A stretch of 64,000 bases of DNA from Desmodesmus armatus. Lineage: Eukaryota > Chlorophyta > Chlorophyceae > Sphaeropleales > Scenedesmaceae. The stretch is taken from positions 124,001 to 188,000 of the forward strand of contig VIIQ02000743.1 of assembly GCA_007449985.2 (NCBI GenBank), written 5' to 3'. This document shows positions 12,412 to 24,244 of the stretch, in pieces. Each line of letters starts with the position of its first letter. The first letter of the stretch is position 1. The notes beneath the pieces were generated by a model. It searched no databases. It saw only the letters and a list, made by a program, of their open reading frames with translations, and had not been told where the DNA came from. Made by a program: the position numbers and the translations under genes.

Positions 12412-15400
12412 TCAAGGCAGTGCCGCTGCCACCTGCAGCTTGGTTGCCACTGTCTTGGTGACGCTGCGCTTGAACTGAGCCACATTGCTGTCGCCCTTGA
12501 TCAGGCTGCAGCCCGTGATGGCGTCTGCCAGATCAGGCTGCACGCCAGTCATGGCCACTGCAGCGCAGGCGGCATCGGTGTCACAGGCAGACAGGCAGGC
12601 TGCTCCACTGCTGGTGGGGCCGGTGGAGGAGGAGGCGCCAACACCTGCAGCAGTCTCCGCCCAGAAGGTGTAGGAGCCGGAGGCCAGGGCCTTGGCAGCA
12701 CCCGTGCTGGCGGCGGTGGTGTCACCAGCAACCACAGCCTTGAAGGCAAGCACATCACCACTGCAGGACAAAGGAGACAAACAGACAAGAACAGCAGCAC
12801 AAGTCAGCAGCAGCTCCAATGCTTGCGCCATGTGTTGAGGTAGCACTTTCGACACATGTCATTCGTAACTATACAGTTTGGTCATGTGACGCTGCTATCA
12901 TACAAACTCAACAACTAGCCAGCGCTCACAGCAGAGGAAGGATTAATCAGCGTGCCCAGGCCACACTCACGTTGCACTGGCGGTGCCGACTGCCTTGACA
13001 AAGCACTCCTGTGTGTCATAGTCGTAGGTGATGTACTGGCAGGTGTCTGAGGCCTTGCAGGCGTCCACACAGGCGCTGAAGCTGGAGGCGCTGTCAGTGA
13101 TGTTGGTCAGCGCCACGCTGCCACCCATGTACCAGGCGGCGTCCTCAACCTGGGCAAACTCAGCCAGGCAGTCGGCGGCAGAGCCGGCACCGGTGCGGGC
13201 CACTGACGCAGGGGTGAAGGGCTGGTTCTGTGCCAGGTAGTCAAAGGAGAAGCCGACAGCCATGGAGGGGCAGACCTCGCAGGCATTGTCCTCAGCAGCA
13301 TTGCGGCCAGCAGGGCCGTATGTGGCAGCAGCACCACCGCACTGGCTGCCACAGCTGGCACCACCGTATCCAACCTGGCAGACGTTGCAGTCGTCTGCAC
13401 TGTTGCCGCCAGCCTGGGAGGTGGTCAGGCCGGTGCCGCAGGCTGTGCAGGCGGTTGGTGTGGGCATGAGAGCACCGTTCCATGTGCCTGCAGTCACCAC
13501 AACAAACATGACAGCAGGTCAGTGGTGTGTGCAAAGATGCCACAAACAGGCAGGGCAGGCTGAAACTCACACTGGTATGCGGAGAGGCCATCCTGTGGGT
13601 GAGCGCAGGCAAGGAGGGCTTGGTGAAGCCTTGTCGGACTTGTAGTTGCTGCTGGGGGCGCTGGCCATGGTCTGCATGCCACCGGGGCAGTCGCGGCAAG
13701 GGTATGCTGCCAGGCCGTAGCTGGTGTCAGACACACCGTAGTTGTTGCTCTCACAGTTGACGGCAGTGTACTTGTTGGTGGCAGGGCTGAAGTACATACC
13801 CTGGCCAGGCTTGATGTCTGCAGGGTCAAAACAGGACATGGCACTAGACTCAGACACCTGGCCACCCTGCTTCCTGACTGCTGCACAGTTGCTGCCGTGT
13901 CAGAGCAGCACACAGCGACAGCGATACGTACGCAAGCTGCACATGCACATGCACAAACACTAATGGTCATGTAGCCAGGGTAGCTCAGGGTGCAAGCAAA
14001 GCGGCAGCAAAACAGAAGGTCCTGACAGAAACCATCAGCGGCTGCATGCACAGGGTGCATGGTACTCACAGCATGCTCCAGCAGTGCCACGGATGGCCAC
14101 AGGGCTGCCCAGTGCTGTGACAATGTCGTACTCGGTGATCTGCTCGGTTGCTGCAGAGTAGATGTTGTCACCGCAGACATCACAGCTGGGAGCCTGGGCT
14201 GCAGGCTTCCACTCAGCACGGTACTGGCCATCATCGCAAGCAGTGGTGGTCTCTGCAGTTGTGTCGGTCTTGTAGCCAGGTGGGGTCACTGCAGGACAAC
14301 AGCAAAGGAGTCATTGTCAGTTGCATGCAGGCGTGGGCCGTGACCTGCAATCAGACAACCGGCATGGCTAGTAGGCTGAATGGCGGTGGCACAATAAGCT
14401 GTATGAGGGGACAGACACAACGCAATCACTCTAAGATGAGCTCCCTCAATCAAACAGTGAAGTGTGATATAAGCATCAGCACCGTGGGTAGCAGCATCCA
14501 AAGGGGGTGTGACGAGTTGTGATTTCCCTTGACACTCACTGCACTGGGCCGCAGCAGAAGATCCAATGTTCTCAGTCCAGGTCTGCATGGGGCACTTGAT
14601 GATGGTGCTGCCGTCAGCGGTAGGGCTGCTGGGGTCAAAGGCAGCTGTGGGGTTGCCACCAGGGCAGTAGTACTTCTGGGGGCACTTCTTGGTGTCCTTA
14701 ACAATGCCGTCAGTGATGGTGGCAGCGTAGAAGGTGGGCAGCAGCACCTTACAGGCGGTCTCGGCAGTGGAGGCCTCGGTCTCGGTGCTGACACCAGCAA
14801 CACACTTGTTACAGGCAGCAACTGCACCATTGCCGGCCTTCCACTCGCCCTTGGGGCAGGGTGCCACCTGTCCGGGGCCCTTCAGGTAGAAACCGGCGGG
14901 CACGACTGTGGAAAGGAAGAGAGGTCAGCAGAAAGCAGCAGGCAACCATCAGATACCACAGCGGTGCGAGAACTGGTGCTGCACATGCCTGCCTGCATGC
15001 TGCCTAGGGTCTTCGGCAACTAGTGCTGGCCAGAGATAGGGCTGTGCTCTGGCAGTGGTCCTTGACATGCGGCATGTGCATTTGCGGCACAGAAGCTGAA
15101 GCCAACACAGCCTGCATGGTTGCGGCAACTAGAACAGAACCTTCAAACAACGCCTGGCTGCATGTGGAGTGCAGGACAGCCATAGTGCTCACCGCAAGCG
15201 CTGGCGCGTGACTTCCCAGTGCCCTCTGTGACGTAGCCAGGGGGGCAGGGCACACAGGCGCGCTGCTTGCGCAGACCAGGGCCGTAGGTGTTGGCTGGGC
15301 AGGTGTCCTGGCTAGGAGTGCCATCAGCCTCCACAGTGTAGAAGTTACCAGGAGCGTTCACTGCAGGAGAGACACACCGAAGTCGCTTAAAAGTTGGTCT

Positions 15401-16155
15401 TTTTCAGCCCAATTGACACTTTCACGCTTGCAGCCGCAATGCCTGATGCCAGGTGATCAGACAGACAATGCTGACTCTGACTGCAGCGGTGTTGTCCTGC
15501 ACAACAGCACTTCCAGTGCAATGCTGCTGTGGCACACTGAAATGCGGCCAACTCACCGCAAGCCTTGATGGTGGTGGAGCGCTTTCCGATGGTGGTCAGA
15601 TCGTCAGGGCAAGTTGTCTGGGCAGGGACGTTCTGGCCCTCGTAGATACCACCCAAGCAGTAGCTGCCCTTGGCGCAGTCCGTGCAGGTGTCTGCCCCGG
15701 CAAACCTGCCGGCTGGGCACTCGCACTTGCCGTTGTCCTGGTTCACCACCAGCTGGCCCTTGCACTTGGTGCACTTGTAGCCACCGGAGGTGGAGTCCAG
15801 CACACAGCCGCCGGCATCACAGCCGGCAGGGCAGCGCTGGTTGACCTGCTGCAGGGAGCGGGCGCTGAAGGAGTAATCTGCACGCAGGCATGAACAGCAG
15901 GCAGGCAGGCAGGCAGGCAGGAGGTGAGGTTTGCGACAGGGCGGCTTACGGTGCAGCTGCTGAAGTTTGCACACCCTAGTATGGCTGCCAAGGTTGTCTG
16001 CACTGCTATGTGTGCTGCTGCTCAGTCCTGTCACTGCTGCTGCTGCTGTTGCATTCATTCATGGCTCACTCACCCTCCTGGAACAGCCTGGCCTGAGCGG
16101 TCAGTGCTGTGCAACACAGCAGCAACACGAGCGTGGTGGCTGTGAGCTTGGCCAT
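12412..16155 (-). pseudogene. Secreted cysteine-rich protein, copy B, with internal deletion in exon 6
   Basis: Exons match copy A: 16155–16074, 15877–15557, 15360–15193, 14905–14540, 14288–14070, a shortened 13817–13571, 13487–12971 and 12760–12412. The signal peptide begins MAKLTATTLVLLL. In exon 6 the coding sequence follows A and C as far as SSNYKSD. It then continues with several small indels and unrelated filler until a GTGAGT donor at 13570. Exon 6 is 247 nt instead of 423 and intron 6 is only 83 nt (220 in A, 278 in C). The donor leaves phase 2 while exon 7 needs phase 1, so the PAN-like and last exons would be read out of frame. Either B is a pseudogene or it makes a truncated protein ending near the break. 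All other exons are intact. Confidence 0.7.
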
Positions 16156-16344
16156 GGCAGCTGCTAGAGCTGTGACCTTACGAGCTGTTGCTGGCGAAGA
16201 AAGGTGAGGCGAAGAAAGGTGCTTCTTGGTTACGGAAAAGCAACAGGTGACGGACACAGACGGTGAACGATGTGACTGACCGAAGCACTATATCAACTGT
16301 GGTTTCGTACTTGTTGATGGAACAAGATGATGTGTGTGGCCCCC

Positions 16345-16455
16345 TACTTGCCCTATATCGGCCTGGTGCCGGTCGGCCCGCACCGGTGTGAACTTCAAGG
16401 TGACCGTCCCGCAGAAAAGCTGGCGCAGACAACAGCAGCCCAACACCACCTGGAG
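16345..16455 (-). promoter_or_regulatory. Conserved promoter block of Cys-rich copy B
   Basis: Same block as upstream of copy A. The 18-nt quasi-palindrome is at 16369–16386, 214 bp before the ATG, and the TATA-like element is at 16353–16359. The block is better conserved than the sequence around it. Confidence 0.55.
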
Positions 16456-17456
16456 CTGCTGAAAAACAGTTTTGGATTTCAAAGAGCATCATGGTAATGT
16501 ATACTTGGTACTTTGCCCGGCCTTGGGCTGAGTCACTGGACAGCCGGGGTGAGCTTCTAGACAAACAAAGGCAAGTTCATTACAGGATGCACTTGATATG
16601 ATTCCCATAATTCATGGGTTCACTACTGAAGCTCGGTGTTCCCATGTAGATCATGGACATGAACATGCACATGTACAATCCTCCAACGCCCCAGTCGTGG
16701 TAGGGGGGTCAGGGCAACAGTTCGTCTTGGATTGTGCGTGCCTCCAAATTAGCAGAATGTTCCTCTTGCACAGTGTGAGGATGGTCTATCATAAGGGTAC
16801 TTTCAGCTGATGGCAGGTCAGGCAGCCTGGATGCAGGCCGCAAGAAGGGGGGGGTACCCCCCTGTGTCCACATGTTTCCCTTGTCTGTGTGCAGTGTGGA
16901 GGGAAAACCCAGCCCACAGAAACCCAGCCCGGGATGAATGGTAGCTGCCTTAGCGCTCCAACAAGCACCCAATATTTGCTACGGTAGCTGAGGCGTTGAT
17001 GGATCATGGTCCGGCCTTGGGCTGGGGCCTCTTGTGCAAGCGCTTGCACAATGCTCGCAATCTTCGAATCAATCTGCACTGAGTCAGCCGTGGTACTACC
17101 CTTAGTTAGGGCATCGGGAACTACCAAGAAAACTTTTTGAATGGGTCCATGGAATGGTTCCAGCTGGCTTCATGCTGACCATGATGAGCAAGCACCCCCA
17201 GTGTGAATGCACAGTCAGCTGCGCTGCCACAACCGACAATTACTGCATCTAGCCAACACCAAAATCACAACGGTACCACAGTAGTACTGAATGATTGTTG
17301 TCGTTGCAATCCACTGTTGTCGGATGCGATTGCATACCGGCCCCGGCCCACCTGGAGGAGAGACTGAGGTTGCCAATCTTCCAGCACAGTCACATCCTGA
17401 TGGGGAGTTGCGTGCTGAATGGCTGAACGGGTCCTACTCGTCTGGTTCACACCTGC

Positions 17457-17530
17457 TGCGGGACGGTCACCTTGAACTTCACACCGGTGCGGGCCGACCG
17501 GCATTTTGGCCGATATATGGGCAGGTGGGG
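17457..17530 (+). promoter_or_regulatory. Orphan fourth copy of the Cys-rich promoter block
   Basis: It has the same quasi-palindrome (17484–17501) and the flanking GCGGGACGGTCACCTTGAAC sequence, with GATATAT at 17512–17518. It points in copy C's direction about 1.2 kb upstream of the copy C ATG. No Cys-rich exon follows it directly, so it is either a remnant of a lost copy or a distal element. Confidence 0.45.
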
Positions 17531-17726
17531 GCCACCCACACCACCGGTGACGGAATGCAGAGTATGCACTCAATCGTACTGCGACTTGGCAAGTGGCTCC
17601 TGCACTCAAATGCCACACCACCCAAGCCCCCACCACAATTGTGACATGGGCAGTTGGCAGCCAGTTGCATCACAAAGCTGCCCTACGGCCTCAAAGGTGC
17701 TTGCACACAAGACAACTAGCACAGCC

Positions 17727-17741
17727 CCCCCCCCCCCCCTC

Positions 17742-17772
<31 letters not shown>

Positions 17773-17781
17773 AGACACACA
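17727..17781. repeat. Poly-C tract followed by a CA repeat
   Basis: Two C runs broken by a T, then CACACA. It is the inverse counterpart of the GT/poly-G tract at about 11,146–11,170 in the copy A flank. Its length is likely unstable and may be misassembled. Confidence 0.8.
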
Positions 17782-18404
17782 CAAGGGTCACAGCAGGCCT
17801 GCGGTGTGGCCACCCTTGGACTATGATGCGTTGACTTCAAGCACTGACTACTTGCATGGATCCAGCTCAAACTGATGCATGTTGACCTGTCGTACATGGC
17901 GGTGTGCGCACTGACAGCCCGGTAGCAACATATCTTCACACTGTAACACCCTCATCACTGATGGCAGACGCTGTTGCATGCCTGCACACTGCACACAGAC
18001 AAGGGAACATGTCACATGGTCGGGTCGGACCCTTGCCTGATGTGCAAGGCAGGGGTTTTTGCTGCACCTGCCATCAGCTGGAAAGACCCTTGGAAAGCTC
18101 TCACCAACCAAGACGAAATGTTGCCTTGAGCCCCCCCAACCGAGACTGAGGGTTGGCAGATTGTACATGTGCAAGGTATTCATGCCCATGGTGTGCATGG
18201 CCAACCCGAGGTTTGTGAACCGAAACGGATGCAAAAACGTTCAGGCATATAGTGAGCCTGCCTTTGTCCAGTGGCTCACCCCAGCTGTCAGGTGACCTTT
18301 GACTCAGACCAAGGCCGGGCAAAGCACCAACTATACAGTCAATACTACTTATACTTACTGCAGCACATTTTGTCAGCTGCGCAAAGCGGTGTTGGGCTGC
18401 TGTT

Positions 18405-18500
18405 GTCTGCGCCAGCTTTTCTGCGGGACGGTCACCTTGAAGTTCACACCGGTGCGGGCCGACCGGCACCAGGCCGATATAGGGCAAGTTGGGGGCCACC
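18405..18500 (+). promoter_or_regulatory. Conserved promoter block of Cys-rich copy C
   Basis: The quasi-palindrome is at 18449–18466, ending 205 bp before the ATG. GATATAG is at 18476–18482. Spacing to the start codon is the same as in copy A. Confidence 0.55.
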
Positions 18501-18670
18501 CACACCACCGTGTTCCATCAACAACAACGAATCACCACTTACATCAGTGCTTCGATCAACCATATCGTGCACCGCCTGTGTCCGTCATCTGCTGTTTTCC
18601 CGTAACCAAAGCAGCAGCTCACTTCTTTTCGCCAGCAACAAATCGTTAGGCCACAGCTTCAGCAGCTGCT

Positions 18671-18900
18671 ATGCCCAAGCACACAGGCACCACGCTCGTG
18701 TTGCTGCTGTGTTGCACAGCACTGACCGCTCAGGCCAGGCTGTTCCAGGAGGGTGAGTGAGCCATGGATGAGTGCAACAGCAGCAGCAGTGACAGGACTG
18801 AGCAGCAGCAGACATAGCAGTGCACACAAACTTGAGAGCCACACTGGGGTGTGCGCAGTTCGGCAGCTGCATCGTAGGCCACCCTGTCGCAAACCTCACC

Positions 18901-18961
<61 letters not shown>

Positions 18962-21900
18962 CTGTTCATGCCTGCGTGCAGATTACTCCTTCAGCGCCCG
19001 CTCCCTGCAGCAGGTCAACCAGCGCTGCCCTGCCGGCTGTGATGCCGGCGGCTGTGTGCTGGACTCCACCTCCGGTGGCTACAAGTGCACCAAGTGCAAG
19101 GGCCAGCTGGTGGTGAACCAGGACAACGGCAATTGCGAGTGCCCAGCCGGCAGGTTTGCCGGTGCAGACACCTGCACGGACTGCGCCAAGGGCAGCTACT
19201 GCTTGGGTGGTATCTACGAGGGCCAGAACGTCCCTGCCCAGACAACTTGCCCTGACGATCTGACCACCATCGGAAAGCGCTCCACCACCATCAAGGCTTG
19301 CGGTGAGTTGGCCGCATTTCAGTGTGCCACAGCAGCATTGCACTGGAAGTGCTGTTGTGCAGGACAACACCGCTGCAGTCAGAGTCAGCATTGTCTGTCT
19401 GATCACCTGGCATCAGGCATTGCGGCTGCAAGCGTGAAAGTGTCAATTGGGCTGAAAAAGACCAACTTTTAAGCGACTTCGGTGTGTCTCTCCTGCAGTG
19501 AACGCTCCTGGTAACTTCTACACTGTGGAGGCTGATGGCACTCCTAGCCAGGACACCTGCCCAGCCAACACCTACGGCCCTGGTCTGCGCAAGCAGCGCG
19601 CCTGTGTGCCCTGCCCCCTGGCTACGTCACAGAGGGCACTGGGAAGTCACGCGCCAGCGCTTGCGGTGAGCACTATGGCTGTCCTGCACTCCACATGCAG
19701 CCAGGCGTTGTTTGAAGGTTCTGTTCTAGTTGCCGCAACCATGCAGGCTGTGTTGGCTTCAGCTTCTGTGCCGCAAATGCACATGCCGCATGTCAAGGAC
19801 CACTGCCAGAGCACAGCCCTATCTCTGGCCAGCACTAGTTGCCGAAGACCCTAGGCAGCATGCAGGCAGGCATGTGCAGCACCAGTTCTCGCACCGCTGT
19901 GGTATCTGATGGTTGCCTGCTGCTTTCTGCTGACCTCTCTTCCTTTCCACAGTCGTGCCCGCCGGTTTCTACCTGAAGGGCCCCGGACAGGTGGCACCCT
20001 GCCCCAAGGGCGAGTGGAAGGCCGGCAATGGTGCAGTTGCTGCCTGTAACAAGTGTGTTGCTGGTGTCAGCACCGAGACCGAGGCCTCCACTGCCGAGAC
20101 CGCCTGTAAGGTGCTGCTGCCCACCTTCTACGCTGCCACCATCACTGACGGCATTGTTAAGGACACCAAGAAGTGCCCCCAGAAGTACTACTGCCCTGGT
20201 GGCAACCCCACAGCTGCCTTTGACCCCAGCAGCCCTACCGCTGACGGCAGCACCATCATCAAGTGCCCCATGCAGACCTGGACTGAGAACATTGGATCTT
20301 CTGCTGCGGCCCAGTGCAGTGAGTGTCAAGGGGAAATCACAACTCGTCACACCCCCTTTGGATGCTGCTACCCACGGTGCTGATGCTTATATCACACTTC
20401 ACTGTTTGATTGAGGGAGCTCATCTTAGAGTGATTGCGTTGTGTCTGTCCCCTCATACAGCTTATTGTGCCACCACCATTCAGCCTACTAGCCATGCCGG
20501 TTGTCTGATTGCAGGTCACGGCCCACGCCTGCATGCAACTGACAATGACTCCTTTGCTGTTGTCCTGCAGTGACCCCACCTGGCTACAAGACCGACACAG
20601 CTGCAGAGACCACCACTGCTTGCGATGATGGCCAGTACCGTGCTGAGTGGAAGCCTGCAGCCCAGGCTCCCAGCTGTGATGTCTGCGGTGCCAACATCTA
20701 CTCTGCAACAACCGAGCAGATCACCGAGTACGACATTGTCACAGCAGTGGGCAGCCCTGTGGCCATCCGTGGCAATGCTGCAGCATGCTGTGAGTACCAT
20801 GCACCCTGTGCATGCAGCCGCTGATGGTTTCTGTCAGGACCTTCTGTTTTGCTGCCGCTTTGCTTGCACCCTGAGCTACCCTGGCTACATGACCATTAGT
20901 GTTTGTGCATGTGCATGTGCAGCTTGCGTACGTATCGCTGTCGCTGTGTGCTGCTCTGACACGGCAGCAACTGTGCAGCAGTCAGGAAGCAGTGTGGCCA
21001 GGTGTCTGAGTCTTGTGCCATGTCCTGTTTTGACCCTGCAGACATCAAGCCTGGCCAGGGTATGTACTTCAGCCCTGCCACCAACAAGTACACTGCAGTC
21101 AACTGTGAGAGCAACAACTACGGTGTGTCCGACACCAGCTACGGCCTGGCAGCATACCCTTGCCGCGACTGCCCCGGTGGCATGCAGACCATGGCCAGCG
21201 CCCCCAGCAGCAACTACAAGTCCGACAACGGCTTCACCAGCCCTCTTGCCTGCGTCACCAAGGCCGGCTTTGGCTACAACGGCCGTGTGGCCAGCCAGTG
21301 CCCAGTTGGCTCTTTCAACGCTGAGGGCAACTACGGCACCTGCACCCAGTGCCCTGCTGGCTACAGCACATCCAGCACTGCTGCTGAGCAGGTTGCACAG
21401 GCTGACTGCAAGGTCGCTGCTGGGTACGGGTTCTACAGCAACGCCGTCATCCCTTGCCCAGTGGGTGAGTAGTGCCCAGTGACTGGTGAACAACACAGGG
21501 GGGGGGTGATTTGGCAGCATCACCTGCATCCGTACAGTGTAGCCGCTCACACGTAAACATTGACAAAACTTGACAATCACCAGGCATCATGCCATCATGA
21601 TGATCCAAAGCATGAGTCTGTCTCATGCCATCAGGTTTCAGCAACTTTTCATACAGTGTCAATGTCTCAGCCTGTCCTGCATGTTTGTGGCATCTTTGCG
21701 CACACCACTGACCTGCTGGCATGTTTGTTGTGGTGACTGCAGGCACATGGAATGGTGCCCTCATGCCCACTCCCGCCGCCTGCACAGCCTGCGGCACCGG
21801 CCTGACCACCTCCCAGGCTGGCGGCAACAGTGCAGACGACTGCAACGTCTGCCAGGTTGGATACGGTGGTGCCAGCTGTGGCAGCCAGTGCGGTGGTGCT

Positions 21901-22823
21901 GCTGCCACATACGGCCCTGCTGGCCGCAATGCTGCTGAGGACAATGCCTGCGAGGTCTGCCCCTCCATGGCTGTCGGCTTCTCCTTTGACTACCTGGCAC
22001 AGAACCAGCCCTTCACCCCTGCGTCTGTGGCCCGCACCGGTGCCGGCTCTGCCGCCGACTGCCTGGCTGAGTTTGCCCAGGTTGAGGACGCCGCCTGGTA
22101 CATGGGTGGCAGCGTGGCGCTGACCAACATCACCGACAGCGCCTCCAGCTTCAGCGCCTGTGTGGACGCCTGCAAGGCCTCAGACACCTGCCAGTACATC
22201 ACCTACGACTATGACACACAGGAGTGCTTTGTCAAGGCAGTCGGCACCGCCAGTGCAACGTGAGTGCAGCCTGGGCACGCTGACTGATCCTTCCTTTGCT
22301 GTGGCAGCGTCATCAGTGTTTCCCGCAGTGCTGCTGATCTTGTGCAGCACCTTTTCAACTTACATGATCTCATGTGTCATGTGTCATACCTGCTACTGCT
22401 ACACATGGCGCAAGCATTGGACTGCTTCTGACTTGTGCTGCTGCTCTTGTCTGTGTGCCTCCCTTGTCCTGCAGTGGTGATGTGCTTGCCTTCAAGGCTG
22501 TGGTTGCTGGTGACACCACCGCCGCCAGCACGGGTGCCGCCAAGGCCCTGGCCTCCGGCTCCTACACCTTCTGGGCGGAGACTGCTGCAGGTGTTGGCGC
22601 CTCCTCCTCCACCGGCCCCACCAGCAGTGGATCAGCCTGCCTGTCTGCCTGTGACAGCGATGCCGCCTGCGCTGCAGTGGCCATGACTGGCGTGCAGCCC
22701 TCTCTGGCAGACGCCATCACCGGCTGCAGCCTGATCAAGGGCGACAGCAATGTGGCTCAGTTCAAGCGCAGCGTCACCAAGACAGTGGCAACCAAGCTGA
22801 TGGTGGCAGCTGCACTGCCTTGA
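18671..22823 (+). CDS. Secreted cysteine-rich protein, copy C (one-base frameshift in exon 3)
   Basis: Exons are 18671–18752, 18982–19302, 19499–19665, 19953–20318, 20571–20789, 21042–21464, 21743–22259 and 22475–22823. All splice sites match copies A and B. The signal peptide begins MPKHTGTTLVLLL. Exon 3 is 167 nt instead of 168: a run of six C in A and B (codons for CPCPPGY) is five C here at about 19,612–19,617, so CVPCP is followed by a shifted frame. The exon 3 donor is then in phase 0 while exon 4 needs phase 1. All later exons are open in the expected frame, with CPAGxY-type Cys modules, a PAN/Apple-like segment (about 22,040–22,259) and the Ala/Ser/Thr-rich last exon. The lack of any other damage points to a sequencing error or a very recent mutation rather than an old pseudogene. 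Confidence 0.75.
18902..18961 (+). repeat. (TGCC)n microsatellite in intron 1 of copy C
   Basis: About 15 tandem CTGC/TGCC units lie just before exon 2. Copies A and B have only about 4–5 units at the same place (about 9,929–9,950 and 15,901–15,922), so the tract has expanded in C. Confidence 0.9.
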
Positions 22824-24244
22824 ACACAGCTGCTAGCTGGTTGACTATATTATGAATGCATTGTATGTGCTGTGGTGTGCTATTTGTGTGTACTACAGCG
22901 GTTGCTGGGTGAAGCACGCCAGAGAGTCTCTCTCAGCATGCTGCTGATTTTGGACCTGCCAGCATTTATCTCTCACTCACTCCTGTGCTCATCCGTTGTC
23001 AGCTATTGCTCCCTCCGCTTCATTGGTTGTCTATACATGGGTTTGTATATGCTTATGCATACCTCAAGAGCGGTTGTTGCCTGTGCCATGTGGGCTACAT
23101 GTGGCCCCTTCCAGTGTGTTATTTGTCCACTTCTAAAGTTTGCTGATCGCCCCAGCCCCTAGATGGTGAGCCTTTCCGGCTGCACTCCAGGTTCAAAGCT
23201 GGAATTCAGCATGCACACTGGGCAGCTGGTTCAACCAGTGTTGTTGCCGACTGCCCTGCCACGTATCCATCTGATACATTTGTCTGCTGATCCCCTGGGC
23301 AATAGCTGTAGTTCCCTCTAGGCCTTGCTTTCTGCTTGTGCAGATGTGCATCACTCCCAGTGTTCGTCTCAAGTCCTGACCTTGTCTTTCTTTGTAGTGC
23401 ACACATGCCCTTTGCAAGTGCTGCTGCCCTTGTTGTCTTTGCCACCCATCCTGCTTCAATGAGTGTTTGATGCACCCTTCCTTTTTTTGGAGACTGTTAC
23501 AAGTGGATACCTTCCCTGTACATCCCCGCTGCGCGGGACTCTCGGTGTTTGCATGTGGCTTGCACGTGCTGGCTGTGTGGCTGTACTGTGCAACCTATCA
23601 GTCCGTGCTTTCAATTTTCTTCTGTTGTTTGGCAACATGTAGTGCTAGGCACTACAAACAGCCAACCCTTCTCATGGATGTGTGCTTGTTGTTTCTGTCT
23701 ACTGCGGGATATAGGTTGACCAGAGCTACATGCCAGCACATCCCTGCTGCTTTCATCAGCGGCCTGATGGCGAGTAGGAACCGTCATGCGTATAACGGCT
23801 GAGCACAGTGTGTCAATGTGCCGGTGCACTGCATGCTGGCTAGGCAGCCCGTTTTGTCCCAGCCTTGCATCGAGGTCACATCCTGTCTTGACTACACTTG
23901 GCCAATTCAGAAATGCGCATCATTTGGCATGTATGTGTCACAAGTGCCAGAGTGGCCCACCCACCCTTGGTAGCTGTTAGAGGCAAACAACTCCTCATGA
24001 CTGAAATTTATCACAGCAAAAAGAGGCAGACTGCCAGGAAACCCCTAGCACACTGCCCAGCTGTCAGCAGCACAAAGCAACCACAGCTGCAACCTGAGAA
24101 CAGCCCCACAATGGCGCCGGTGTGTGCTTGCCAAGCAGCCCAGTGAGCTTCTCTATTCAATGTGTTGGCAACAGAACACTTGATGAACGTCAGGTTCAAC
24201 AACTTCAGGAACAAGGGCTGTCTCATGGAACCTACAGGTTCATA
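22824..24244. other. Intergenic region between copy C and the F-box pair
   Basis: About 22,824–23,160 is the 3' flank of copy C shared with A and B. About 23,160–23,620 shows no gene or repeat I can support. About 23,620–24,110 is a direct repeat also present at about 29,380–29,690 (separate entry). Confidence 0.5.
23620..24110 (+). repeat. Left copy of the direct repeat flanking the F-box pair
   Basis: It shares long stretches with 29,380–29,690, including CAAGTGCCAGAGTGGCC (23,940–23,956 and 29,528–29,544) and the run from GGCAGACTGCCAG through CAGCTGTCAGCAGCA to CCGCAGCTGCAACC-like sequence. It is in the same orientation as the right copy. Confidence 0.7.

Larger units (their letters stand above)
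16456..18404. other. Head-to-head intergenic region between copies B and C
   Basis: This region lies between the divergent copies B and C. About 16,640–16,710 resembles the region upstream of A (10,650–10,720). About 17,560–18,230 is the inverted counterpart of 10,640–11,330. About 16,900–17,450 shows nothing recognisable. It contains an orphan fourth copy of the promoter block (separate entry). No gene is supported. Confidence 0.5.
5830..23160. repeat. Three-copy segmental duplication carrying the Cys-rich genes
   Basis: Copies A and B are direct repeats offset by 6,278 bp at the stop codons and 5,973 bp at the starts. Copy C is inverted. Homology covers all eight exons, the introns, roughly 300 bp beyond each stop codon and several hundred bp upstream. 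The block at about 10,640–11,330 upstream of A matches about 17,560–18,230 upstream of C in inverse orientation, including its GT/poly-G (CA/poly-C) tract. Exons are almost identical and introns slightly less so, which implies recent duplication or gene conversion. Confidence 0.85.
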
